This document shows positions 8,063-16,050 of a stretch of 64,000 nt of DNA, one piece after another. The DNA comes from an uncultured Mailhella sp. (GTDB taxonomy: Bacteria; Desulfobacterota; Desulfovibrionia; Desulfovibrionales; Desulfovibrionaceae), in NCBI RefSeq assembly GCF_944324995.1, contig NZ_CALUYL010000012.1, forward strand, positions 1-64,000, in the 5' to 3' direction. The position numbers and the translations under genes were made by a program. A model generated the notes under the pieces. That model was not told where the DNA came from. It saw only the letters and a list, made by a program, of their open reading frames with translations, and ran no database searches. How positions within the stretch are numbered: position 1 is the stretch's first letter; the number at the start of each line of letters is the position of its first letter.

Positions 8063-9205
8063 ATGATCGCTTACGCACTTATTCTGGCCGCAGGCTTTTC
8101 CACGCGCATGGAGCCCCACTTCAAACCGCTGCTTCCCCTGCCCCTGCCGGGCGGCGAACGCAGCGCGCTTGCCGCCGTGTGCGCGCTTTATCAGTCCGAG
8201 GGCGTGAAACCGCTGGTGGTGGGAGGCAACCGGGCCGACCTCACCCGGCGCGAAGCCGAATCCGTCGGCGCGGCGTTCACGCTCAACAGGCATCCGGAGC
8301 GCGGCATGTTCTCAAGCATCCGCGCAGGCATGGCCGCCCTGCCGCCGGAATGCACCCACGTGTTCGTGCATCCCGTGGACATTCCGCTCGTCCGGCGCAT
8401 GACCGTGCGCACGCTGCTCGACGCCGCCGACGGTTCGGACACTCCGCCGCTCATTCCCTGCTATCAGGGCCGGGCCGGACATCCGCCGCTCTTTCCCGCT
8501 TCCGTCAGGCACGCCGTGCTGAATGCAGGCGACGACGGCTGCCTGCGCACCGTTGTGGAGAGCCTGTGCCCGGTTTCGGTGCCCGTGGCGGACGCCTTCA
8601 TTCTCCGCGACATGGACAGTCCCGGCGATTATGCGGCCCTGTGCGAACTTGCACCCCGGCAGAACATTCTCTCGCCCGAGGAGGCGGAAGAACTCCTGCA
8701 TGTCCGTCACGTGCAGGAGCGGGGCGTGCAGCACTGCCTTGCCGTCGGCCGCGTGGCCGCCCGCTTTGCCTCGACGCTGAACGAGGCCCGTCGCGCGAGG
8801 GGAGAAAGACCGCTCAGCGAAGCCCTGGCCCGGGCCGGGGGCATGATTCACGACGTGTGCAAGGGCGAGCCGCATCATGAAGCCGCCGCGGGAGCACTGT
8901 TTCGCAGATGGGGCATGGACCCCATGGCGCGTCTGGTGGAAGATCACCGCGACATGACCGTTCCCGACGCGGAGCCGCTCACAGAAAGAGAAATGGTGTT
9001 TCTTGCGGACAAATTCGTGCGCGGAAGCGAAGCCGTGCCCCTGAGGGAGCGCTTTTACAGCAAGATGGCCCGCTACTCCGAGGACCCGGAAGCCGTGGCC
9101 GCCATCACCGGACGCATGGAGCGCGCCGAGGCCATGGCCGACCGCATGGAAAAGGAATGCGGCCGCAGCCTTGAAGAACTCGCCCGCGAGGCGCTCGCAA
9201 AGTAG
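8063..9205 (+). CDS. MobA-like nucleotidyltransferase fused to an HD domain (DVU_1551-like)
   Basis: A 380-residue two-domain protein. Residues 1-190 are a MobA/MocA-type NTP transferase (LILAAGFSTRM, FVHPVDIPL), the family that attaches CMP or GMP to molybdopterin. Residues 210-380 form a predicted HD-type metal-phosphohydrolase-like domain (HCLAVGRVAARFA, AGGMIHDVCKGEPHHEAAA, VEDHRDMTV). The canonical LxxGxSxRM is present as AAGFSTRM. It is last in the locus, 112 bp after xdhC with no obvious terminator between. A likely job is making the cytosine dinucleotide form of the cofactor used by xanthine dehydrogenase-family enzymes; the role of the HD half is unknown. Confidence 0.88.
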   Translation: MIAYALILAAGFSTRMEPHFKPLLPLPLPGGERSALAAVCALYQSEGVKPLVVGGNRADLTRREAESVGAAFTLNRHPERGMFSSIRAGMAALPPECTHVFVHPVDIPLVRRMTVRTLLDAADGSDTPPLIPCYQGRAGHPPLFPASVRHAVLNAGDDGCLRTVVESLCPVSVPVADAFILRDMDSPGDYAALCELAPRQNILSPEEAEELLHVRHVQERGVQHCLAVGRVAARFASTLNEARRARGERPLSEALARAGGMIHDVCKGEPHHEAAAGALFRRWGMDPMARLVEDHRDMTVPDAEPLTEREMVFLADKFVRGSEAVPLRERFYSKMARYSEDPEAVAAITGRMERAEAMADRMEKECGRSLEELAREALAK

Positions 9206-10137
9206 CCGCGGCAAGACAGCAGGGACGGGCTCCGGCCCCGCTCCGAGACATCGCCGTTTTCCGGAGGCCTCGACGGAGAACACCCCCCGCTGTACACGGC
9301 AAAAAGGCTCCTGCCTGCCTCGACAGCTTACGCCTACAACAGGAAAACACACATCTTGCAAGCTGAAGGTTGAGAGCTTGAAATTCGTTACCCACTCTAT
9401 TTACTTCAATTGGATATAAAAGATACGCTTATATCTCCTTTTATTTTTCCAACCCTATTTCCAACATTCGAATATAAAATTCTTCTAATTCCTAGCAGAA
9501 CTTCAGCAGAGGTCCTATCGACATGGTCGGTATGACCTCTTATATATCTGCAAGCCACTATTACAAGATACACTCTACCATGTACATATACGACCTGCTA
9601 TCTTCATTCCAGTCAATGATAGCCCGTAAAAAGTCTTTCATGGTATGACATCCTCAACTGTGCTCCGCGTGTATCATCGGACAGTGATGCCTGATATACT
9701 CAGCTATCTTTGTCTTATTTTCTCCTACTGTATGATATCGCACAAACAGCACAAAAATCTCGATTTCGTATGTGCTAACTTCTTTGTATCACCCATTGTA
9801 ATCTTCGTTTGATTTGCTTATGGGCGCAGCTGCCAGAGCACACCTCTTTTTTAGCAAATCACAAGGAGTGTTGATAGCTTACACATAACCATAAATTTTT
9901 TGAAACTATCATACCGGCTGAGTCTGGGCTTTTCTCTAAAAAAATTCCGACGAGATTTGAATTCCACATAAATGTTTTAAAGTAATATCTATATATTTTA
10001 TATGACTTACATTTGACCTGAAGACATTTTAAGAATGTGAGCATAACCATGATGAAAAGCGGAAAGAAGAATTTTTTATTTCAGATCTGGCATTTTGGGC
10101 ACTGAAAAAGCCAATATATTTTTTTGATAACATGTCG

Positions 10138-10161
10138 AAAAAGTGTACTTTTTTGACACTC
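10138..10161 (+). promoter_or_regulatory. Palindromic site, copy 1
   Basis: The core reads AAAAAGT-GT-ACTTTTT, with 7-bp arms around a 2-bp centre, followed by TGACACTC. It matches copy 2 at 20 of 24 positions in direct orientation, 119 bp upstream of it. The two centre dinucleotides differ (GT here, AC there), while the arms are the same. Confidence 0.5.
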
Positions 10162-10254
10162 ATAATAATGTCAGTTCCTTTCCAGACCTATAGCAGGGAA
10201 CATCCGAAAATTCCAGCAAAAAAATAACGTCGATTTTCATTCGTTCCTCGCCAA

Positions 10255-10280
10255 CCAAAAAGTACACTTTTTGGACGCTC
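10255..10280 (+). promoter_or_regulatory. Palindromic site, copy 2, just upstream of the recombinase-like gene
   Basis: The sequence CCAAAAAGT-AC-ACTTTTTGG is a perfect 9-bp inverted repeat around AC, followed by ACGCTC. It ends about 25 bases before the ATG at 10299, where an operator overlapping a promoter would lie. It could be an autoregulatory operator or a recombinase binding site. Confidence 0.55.
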
Positions 10281-10298
10281 CGATTAAAGGATTCGCGT

Positions 10299-11162
10299 AT
10301 GGCAGGGGGAAAACATCGCCTCATCACAAGTTGTGTGAGGGATATCAACAGGCTGTGTCTGTTCGAGGAGTTTGTTCGGAGCAGTTATCTTCCCTACGTG
10401 CAGCAAAATAAGCGGAGCTGGAAGACCGACGAGCGCTATCTGAACCGGCATATCCTGCCATACCTTGGTAACTGCGCTCTGACAGAAATTTCCGAAAAAA
10501 AACTCGGGAAATGGCTCTCCAGTTTGGAAGCCAACGGCCTGGCTGCCAGTTCGCGTTATCGCCTGTTCTGGCTCGTCAAATATATTTTGAATTTTGCCGT
10601 GCGGGTGGGAGCGCTCAAGAGCGATGCCGCCTTCCAGAATATGGTTGTGCGCAAGAACAAGCCACAACGAGCTCCTGAAATTCTTACGCCGGCAGAAGCA
10701 TTGAAGCTTGTTCATCTGCTTGAGGAATATGCCGATCGTCCCAGTGCGCAGGCCATTCATCTGCTTTTGCTTACCGGGGCCAGCAAGTCAGAAATTCTCT
10801 ATGCCCGCTGGCAGGACGTGCATCTTCGCCGTGCCGTTCTTGCCACAAAGATGACCTATACGGGGCAAAGCAGACTTATTCCCCTGAACACTGAATCAAT
10901 CAGACTCATTCGCAGACTTCCCCGTCGCAAAGATGTGCCGTGGCTCTTTGCGTCATCTTCCGGGCAGCGTCTCACTTCTGTTTTTTATACCTGGAATATT
11001 CTGCGCACCAGGTTGGGAAGGCCGGAACTTCGTATTCAGGATCTCCGGCACAGTTTTGCAGGTTTTCTTATGGATATGGGCATTCATCAGACTTATATGT
11101 ATAGTTTTATGGGTAACTACATGCCAATAACATTGAAAACTATTTATGATACTACAATATAA
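10299..11162 (+). CDS. Tyrosine-recombinase-like protein with degenerate active site
   Basis: A 287-residue protein with the phage-integrase layout: an N-terminal SAM-like core-binding domain (residues 22-110) and a C-terminal catalytic fold (residues 125-287). The fold is recognisable from LLLTGASKSEILYARW, QDLRHSFAGFLMDMG and FMGNYMPITLKTIYD. Several catalytic positions are changed: the box I arginine is serine (TGAS rather than TGxR), the beta-hairpin lysine position reads tyrosine (TYTGQSR), the HxxR histidine is glutamine (QDLR), and the GH histidine is asparagine (GN). Only the second arginine and a near-terminal tyrosine remain. It is probably inactive for strand exchange and could act as a DNA-binding regulator. 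AAAGG lies 8 bases before ATG; the next gene starts 15 bp downstream. Confidence 0.8.
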   Translation: MAGGKHRLITSCVRDINRLCLFEEFVRSSYLPYVQQNKRSWKTDERYLNRHILPYLGNCALTEISEKKLGKWLSSLEANGLAASSRYRLFWLVKYILNFAVRVGALKSDAAFQNMVVRKNKPQRAPEILTPAEALKLVHLLEEYADRPSAQAIHLLLLTGASKSEILYARWQDVHLRRAVLATKMTYTGQSRLIPLNTESIRLIRRLPRRKDVPWLFASSSGQRLTSVFYTWNILRTRLGRPELRIQDLRHSFAGFLMDMGIHQTYMYSFMGNYMPITLKTIYDTTI

Positions 11163-11177
11163 TAATTTATAAAATCC

Positions 11178-12251
11178 ATGAATAAACATTATCCTGTCAT
11201 TTCTGTTATTATTCCAGTCTACAATGTCGAGAAATATATTGCTCGATGTCTGGACAGTGTGCTTAATCAGAATTTTTTTAATATTGAAATTATCTGTATA
11301 AACGATGGCTCTACGGACAGATCTTTGTCTATACTTCACGAGTATGCCGCTAAGGATTCACGCATTTGTATTATAGAACAGGATAACCGTGGTGTTTCTG
11401 CAGCTCGCAACGCCGGACTTGAGGCTGCAAGAGGAACGTGGGTCGCCTTTGTGGACAGCGATGATGAGGTTCTGCCCGACATTTGGACTACGATTCTTGA
11501 GGAGGTCGGTACAGAAGACGCTGTTTGCTTTAGTGCTGAAGAAATACGCATAGATAATGGTAGGCAGATACCAGTTAAATCTGGGTATTTTGATGTTGCC
11601 TTCCAAGGTGGAAAGGTTTTGCAAGATGAAGACTTATTCAAGCTGTCCATGACAGTATGGGATAAGTTATTCCGTCGTTCAAAAATCGAAGCTTGCACAC
11701 TACGCTTTCCTGGTGGCGTTCATTTTGAAGATAATGTGTTTGTCTTGAATTTTTTTATCCTTTATCGAAATGTCCGCTTCGAGTCCCGTAAACTATACCG
11801 CTATTTCAGACGTGAAGGCTCCATCATGGACAATGCATTCCATCAGAAAACGGGACAGGCTTTTGACTTAATTAGAATTCTTGAGCCTATTTATGATTTT
11901 TGGATGCAACATAAGTTCTTTCCCCAGAAGCAGCCAATATTTGAACGTATCTGTTTGCAACGTCTTCAGTTTGCTCTGGAAATTTGCTTACCTTGGGAGC
12001 GCGTGGGCCTCGTCTACGCCATGGCCAAGTATTTTCATGATCGGCAGTTAACACCAAAAAATTCATCATTGCTGAATATCTTTGACGGAAAAATCGAACT
12101 GCGTATTGGATCGTTTCCTGGTCGGAATATTTCTCTTCTTCACCTGAAACCGCTTCAGCGGATTCTCTACATCGGCAACGTTCAAGGCAGAAAGGTGTTC
12201 TGTCTTCTGGGCTTCATCCTGTTCAGCTGGAAAAAACATCAGAACCATTGA
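11178..12251 (+). CDS. Family 2 glycosyltransferase
   Basis: A 357-residue GT2 (GT-A fold) glycosyltransferase, predicted to transfer a sugar from an activated nucleotide donor to a growing surface glycan. The N-terminus has the family pattern ISVIIPVYNVEKYIARCL, with nucleotide-binding ICINDGSTD at about 40 and the metal-binding DxD-type VDSDDE near 95. The C-terminal half resembles other capsule or LPS enzymes in which HFEDNVFVLNFF follows the catalytic core. It is AT-rich compared with host genes and is closely related in layout to the gene at 14940. It starts 15 bp after the recombinase-like gene, so the two are probably co-transcribed. Donor and acceptor cannot be inferred. Confidence 0.88.
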   Translation: MNKHYPVISVIIPVYNVEKYIARCLDSVLNQNFFNIEIICINDGSTDRSLSILHEYAAKDSRICIIEQDNRGVSAARNAGLEAARGTWVAFVDSDDEVLPDIWTTILEEVGTEDAVCFSAEEIRIDNGRQIPVKSGYFDVAFQGGKVLQDEDLFKLSMTVWDKLFRRSKIEACTLRFPGGVHFEDNVFVLNFFILYRNVRFESRKLYRYFRREGSIMDNAFHQKTGQAFDLIRILEPIYDFWMQHKFFPQKQPIFERICLQRLQFALEICLPWERVGLVYAMAKYFHDRQLTPKNSSLLNIFDGKIELRIGSFPGRNISLLHLKPLQRILYIGNVQGRKVFCLLGFILFSWKKHQNH

Positions 12252-12699
12252 GAACGCCATGCCCCGCTGTATGCCATTCTCCGTCATCACTCCCTGCAGC
12301 CGGACAGAACGCTCCCGGCCGGGAACGCCCTCAGCCGTGTCTGCCCCGGCGCTGAAGAACAAAGAAGTTCTCTGCATCAACCATGCATCGCCGGACGACA
12401 CGATTCCGATGCTCAAGGCCCGTCGTCAAAACGATGCCCCGGGGAAAATAATCCCCCGAAAAACCAGTCGGGGCACGACCGGCGTTTTCATCATCGTCCG
12501 GCAGGCCTTCCGCAGCGGACTTCTGTTCCAAGGAAGCCGATCCGCTGCACACCGGAATACCACAAGCCCTGACGTCTGACGCTTCAACACGACCGTGGCG
12601 GAACGTACATCTGCCGGACACCGACGGCTGGAGTCGTTCAGGGCGCCGCAGGCATACAGGTAAAAAAGCTGAAAAAACTCAAGGGAAAGGGGAACAGCA
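12252..12699 (+). pseudogene. Relic of a GT2 glycosyltransferase 5' region
   Basis: The 448 bp between the first glycosyltransferase and glf lacks an intact gene, but the plus-strand frame from 12259 retains glycosyltransferase-like pieces. MPFSVITPC corresponds to the N-terminal xxSVIxPxYN, and EVLCINHASPDDTIPMLKA corresponds to EVLCINDGSxDDT. The stretch between them is shortened and scrambled, the catalytic DxD part is gone, and the frame ends at 12579. This is best read as an eroded GT2 gene. The remaining bases to 12699 carry no feature apart from the glf ribosome-binding site (AAGGGG near 12686-12692). Confidence 0.55.
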
Positions 12700-13809
12700 G
12701 TGACAGTGAAAAACATCATCGTGGGAGCCGGCATTTCCGGCGCAACCGTAGCCCGGGTTCTTGCCGACAAAGGCGAACAGGTGCTTGTGGTGGACAAGAA
12801 ACCGCACACGGGGGGAAACTGCTACGACTATTACGACAGAAACGGCATCTGCATCCACAAGTACGGCACGCACATCTTTCATACGGACGTGAAGCCCGCC
12901 TGGGATTTCGTTTCCCGCTTCACGGACTGGCATCCGTACATGCACACGGTGGTGGGACTCATAGACGGCCGGCTGGTGCCCATTCCCTTCAATCTGAACT
13001 CCATGCGTCAGGTGTTCCCGGCAGCCTTGGCCGCACGCCTCGAAGACAAGCTCATCGTCCGTTTCGGCTTCAATAAAAAGGTCCCCATTCTCGAACTGCG
13101 CAAAACCGATGACGACGATCTCAACTTCCTTGCCGAGTACGTCTACCAGAAAGTTTTCCTCTTCTACACAATAAAGCAGTGGGGCGTGAAACCGGAAGAA
13201 CTCGATCCTGCAGTCACCGGTCGCGTGCCCGTCTACGTGAGCCGCGACGACCGCTATTTTCAGAACCGCTGGCAGGGCATTCCGCAAAAAGGTTACACCG
13301 CCATGCTGGAAAAGATGCTCGCCCACAGGAACATCACCGTGAAGCTCAGCACCTCCTGGAACGACATAAGGCAGGAATGCCGAGACTGCCGCATTTTCTA
13401 CACCGGTCCGGTGGACGAGCTCATGGACTGGTGCTTCGGCGATCTGCCCTACCGCAGCATCACGCTCGAGTTCCGTGAATACGATCGCGAGTTCTTCCAG
13501 TCCCATGCCGTGGTCAACTACCCGGAAAACTACGATTTCACCCGCATAGGAGAATACAAGTACTTCCTTCGCGACGTCTCTCCCCGCACGGTGGTGTCGT
13601 TCGAGTACCCCTCGGCCTACCGCCGCGGAGTGAACGAGCCTTGCTACCCCATTGCCGGGGGGAAAAACGCGGCTCTGTATGAAAAGTACCTTGCCGCCGC
13701 CCGTGCCGAATACCCCGACATCCATTTTCTCGGACGCCTCGGCGACTACCGGTATTACGACATGGACAAGGCCGTTGCCCGTGCCCTCAAGCTCATGGAG
13801 AACCTGTAA
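12700..13809 (+). CDS. glf: UDP-galactopyranose mutase
   Basis: A 369-residue FAD protein that converts UDP-galactopyranose to UDP-galactofuranose, the donor for galactofuranose in surface glycans. The N-terminal dinucleotide fold reads IIVGAGISGATVARVLAD; the family motifs GGNCYDYYD and KYGTHIFHTD follow. The usual C-terminal segment FLGRLGDYRYYDMDKAVARAL is present. Length matches bacterial Glf (about 365-390). It begins with GTG; a second GTG two codons on is possible. Base composition is GC-rich and host-like, unlike the AT-rich glycosyltransferases beside it. GalE at 18575 would supply its substrate. Confidence 0.95.
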   Translation: MTVKNIIVGAGISGATVARVLADKGEQVLVVDKKPHTGGNCYDYYDRNGICIHKYGTHIFHTDVKPAWDFVSRFTDWHPYMHTVVGLIDGRLVPIPFNLNSMRQVFPAALAARLEDKLIVRFGFNKKVPILELRKTDDDDLNFLAEYVYQKVFLFYTIKQWGVKPEELDPAVTGRVPVYVSRDDRYFQNRWQGIPQKGYTAMLEKMLAHRNITVKLSTSWNDIRQECRDCRIFYTGPVDELMDWCFGDLPYRSITLEFREYDREFFQSHAVVNYPENYDFTRIGEYKYFLRDVSPRTVVSFEYPSAYRRGVNEPCYPIAGGKNAALYEKYLAAARAEYPDIHFLGRLGDYRYYDMDKAVARALKLMENL

Positions 13810-13929
13810 GCCTGACGTATCCGTTCTAATACCGCGCGGCAATGTGGAAAAGCAGGCTTCGATTAAGGCAATCGCATAGCCTGCATTAAAATTTAAATTA
13901 CTCTCAAGAGGATAGCAACACAGGATGGT

Positions 13930-14919
13930 ATGAATAAGATGTCAGAAAACTCCATAAAGGTATCAATTGTCGTTCCGTGCTATAATGTCGAAAAGTATGT
14001 TTCACAATGCATTGAAAGCATATGTAATCAAACATTAAAAGACATAGAAATCATATGTATCAATGATGGTTCAAAAGATAATACTCTTTCGATACTTCAT
14101 AATTTTCAAAATAAAGATAACAGAATAAGAATTATTGACAAAAAAAATACCGGATATGGAAACTCCGTTAATATGGGTATGGCAAAAGCCCAAGGAAAAT
14201 ATATCGGCATCGTCGAATCTGACGACTTTATCGAGCCGAAAATGTATGAAGAACTGTATCGTGCCGCAGAGTTTCAAAATCTTGATGTCGCGCGATGCTG
14301 CTACTATGAATATCATACGGCGGACAACAGCAATATCAAAAGATACTTTCCCTGGGTCCCCAAGAATACCGTTTTTTGTCCATTGAATGATGACCTTGCC
14401 CCCTTCTGGCAGCAGCCTACGATATGGATCAATCTGTACCGCAGGGCATGGCTTGAAGAGAACAATATTAAATTCCTTGAAACTCCCGGAGCCTCCTATC
14501 AGGATACCTCTTTCAGTTTCAAAGTCTACAGTCTGGCAAAAAGATTCATGATGCTGGATACTGCCTATCTGCACTACCGTGTGGACAATGCGGAGTCTTC
14601 AATCAACAGTAAAGGAAAAGTTTTCTGCATATGCGATGAATGGAATGAAATAAATAGTTTTCTTGACTCTCATAAAGAGATATATGAAAAAGTTAAATAT
14701 ATTATTCCTGCCATTCAACTTGGAAATTACAGATGGAATTATAACAGACTCAAAAAAGAAGATCGCTATTCTTTCATTCTTGTATGGCATAAAGAATTGA
14801 AAAAATACATAAAAAGAAAACAGCTAAAATGGAAAAATTTTACAAAAAAAGAAAGAAGACAGCTATTCTGCATAGCATATTTCCCGATTATTAAAAAATT
14901 ATTCAATAATAATCTTTAA
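13930..14919 (+). CDS. Family 2 glycosyltransferase
   Basis: A 329-residue GT2 glycosyltransferase with KVSIVVPCYNVEKYVSQCIE at the N-terminus, IICINDGSKDNT near residue 40 and the DxD-like VESDDFIEP near 97. The segment PTIWINLYRRAWLEENNIKF followed by YQDTSFSFKVYSLAKR is typical of WaaV/LgtD-like enzymes acting on LPS or capsule. The C-terminal 60 residues are lysine-rich (KKYIKRKQLKWKNF), suggesting peripheral association with the inner face of the membrane. It is strongly AT-rich, unlike glf just upstream, which supports separate acquisition. Acceptor and donor unknown. Confidence 0.87.
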   Translation: MNKMSENSIKVSIVVPCYNVEKYVSQCIESICNQTLKDIEIICINDGSKDNTLSILHNFQNKDNRIRIIDKKNTGYGNSVNMGMAKAQGKYIGIVESDDFIEPKMYEELYRAAEFQNLDVARCCYYEYHTADNSNIKRYFPWVPKNTVFCPLNDDLAPFWQQPTIWINLYRRAWLEENNIKFLETPGASYQDTSFSFKVYSLAKRFMMLDTAYLHYRVDNAESSINSKGKVFCICDEWNEINSFLDSHKEIYEKVKYIIPAIQLGNYRWNYNRLKKEDRYSFILVWHKELKKYIKRKQLKWKNFTKKERRQLFCIAYFPIIKKLFNNNL

Positions 14920-14939
14920 TTTCAAGGAACAATACTGCA

Positions 14940-16001
14940 ATGAACAATAAGATATCAGTTATCGTTCCTGTCTATAACACGGAAAGGTACCTGGGGCGGT
15001 GCCTCGACAGCCTTATCACTCAAACATATAAGAATCTTGAAATTCTTTGCGTCAATGACGGCTCCACCGACAACTCGCAGAAAATACTGGAAGAATATGC
15101 GGCAAAAGACTCCCGCATAACAATTATTGTTCAGGAAAATGGTGGACTTTCTGCCGCCAGAAATACCGGCATTTTCCATGCCTCTGGTGATTTCCTTTCC
15201 TTCATTGACAGCGACGACGAACTTGTTTCGTCCGCTTATGAAAAAATCATGGAGTGTTTTTCCGACGACATAGATGTCGTATGGTTTGAGCCTCGTATTA
15301 TTTATGAAGACTATAAAATATATAAGCATATAGGACAAAGTGATGCTAATTATTACAATTTAAAGTACTCTGGAAGAACTTACATCACAGATAAAGTTCT
15401 TCTTGAGTCAGACGTCAATGCCTGGAACAAAGTCATTCGGCTCTCAAAAATCAAAGAAACAGGAGTATTGTTTCCCAAAGGCATGCTGTATGAAGACAGC
15501 GTCTTCTACTGGAACTTTTTTTCACTGGTGAAGAATGCCTTTTTCCTCAAGGAAAAACTCTATATTTATTATAGACATAGTCAGTCTATTATGTCCGACA
15601 CTTTTGCCAAAAAACCCGGAAAAGCCATATGCCATATATATCTTCTTGACTTTATATATAATTTCTGGAAGGAGCACGATCTTCTCCAAAATCGAAACGA
15701 GACTCTGCAAAAAATATGCGTCTCCTATTTCTTCAATGCTTTGCGTAATGTCGCCGACTTTGAAAAGGCGCTTGTCGTATGGGAAATGTGCCAGCGCCTG
15801 CGTACATGGAACATTGGCCATGACTATGTCCCTGAACTTGAATGCATCCGTAACGGAAAGTACGATATTACATTTTGGCAGACGCACAACATATCGTCAT
15901 CTTCCCCCCATCTCAAGCACCTTGAACGTATATTCTGCATAAAAAAAGAACATGGGAAAAAAATCGTTCGCCTCTTTACCAAAAAATTATTTACCATATA
16001 G
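14940..16001 (+). CDS. Family 2 glycosyltransferase
   Basis: A 353-residue GT2 glycosyltransferase 20 bp after the previous one. Motifs are ISVIVPVYNTERYLGRCLDS, ILCVNDGSTDNS and the DxD-type FIDSDDELV. The later segment YEDSVFYWNFFSLVKNAFF matches the HFEDNVFVLNFF region of the glycosyltransferase at 11178, and both end with HLKxLxRIxxIxxxxGKK/RxxxL. The two are therefore likely paralogues from duplication within the island. Soluble or peripheral membrane location is expected. The sugar transferred is not predictable. Confidence 0.87.
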   Translation: MNNKISVIVPVYNTERYLGRCLDSLITQTYKNLEILCVNDGSTDNSQKILEEYAAKDSRITIIVQENGGLSAARNTGIFHASGDFLSFIDSDDELVSSAYEKIMECFSDDIDVVWFEPRIIYEDYKIYKHIGQSDANYYNLKYSGRTYITDKVLLESDVNAWNKVIRLSKIKETGVLFPKGMLYEDSVFYWNFFSLVKNAFFLKEKLYIYYRHSQSIMSDTFAKKPGKAICHIYLLDFIYNFWKEHDLLQNRNETLQKICVSYFFNALRNVADFEKALVVWEMCQRLRTWNIGHDYVPELECIRNGKYDITFWQTHNISSSSPHLKHLERIFCIKKEHGKKIVRLFTKKLFTI

Positions 16002-16050
16002 CAATATTTAATTTTAGCGAATTACTGTTTTTCTTCACTAGGAGACCATC

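Larger units (their letters stand above)
9206..10298. other. 1.1-kb region without a convincing gene; sharp GC-to-AT transition
   Basis: The first 170 bases are GC-rich like the flanking chromosome. From about 9380 the composition turns AT-rich and stays so into the recombinase-like gene. No frame shows a recognisable protein. On the minus strand about 9654-9790 there is an open stretch reading EIEIFVLFVRYHTVGENK and IAEYIRHHCPM, followed after a frame change by KDFLRAIIDWNEDSRSY. It reads like an eroded coding sequence but I cannot assign it. Two related palindromes lie at 10138 and 10257. The transition probably marks one edge of a horizontally acquired segment. Confidence 0.6.

Noticed and set aside
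9206..11162. An integrative element with attachment sites mobilised by the recombinase.
   Set aside because: The catalytic residues appear lost, no tRNA gene or direct repeats flank the island, and no other mobility gene is present.
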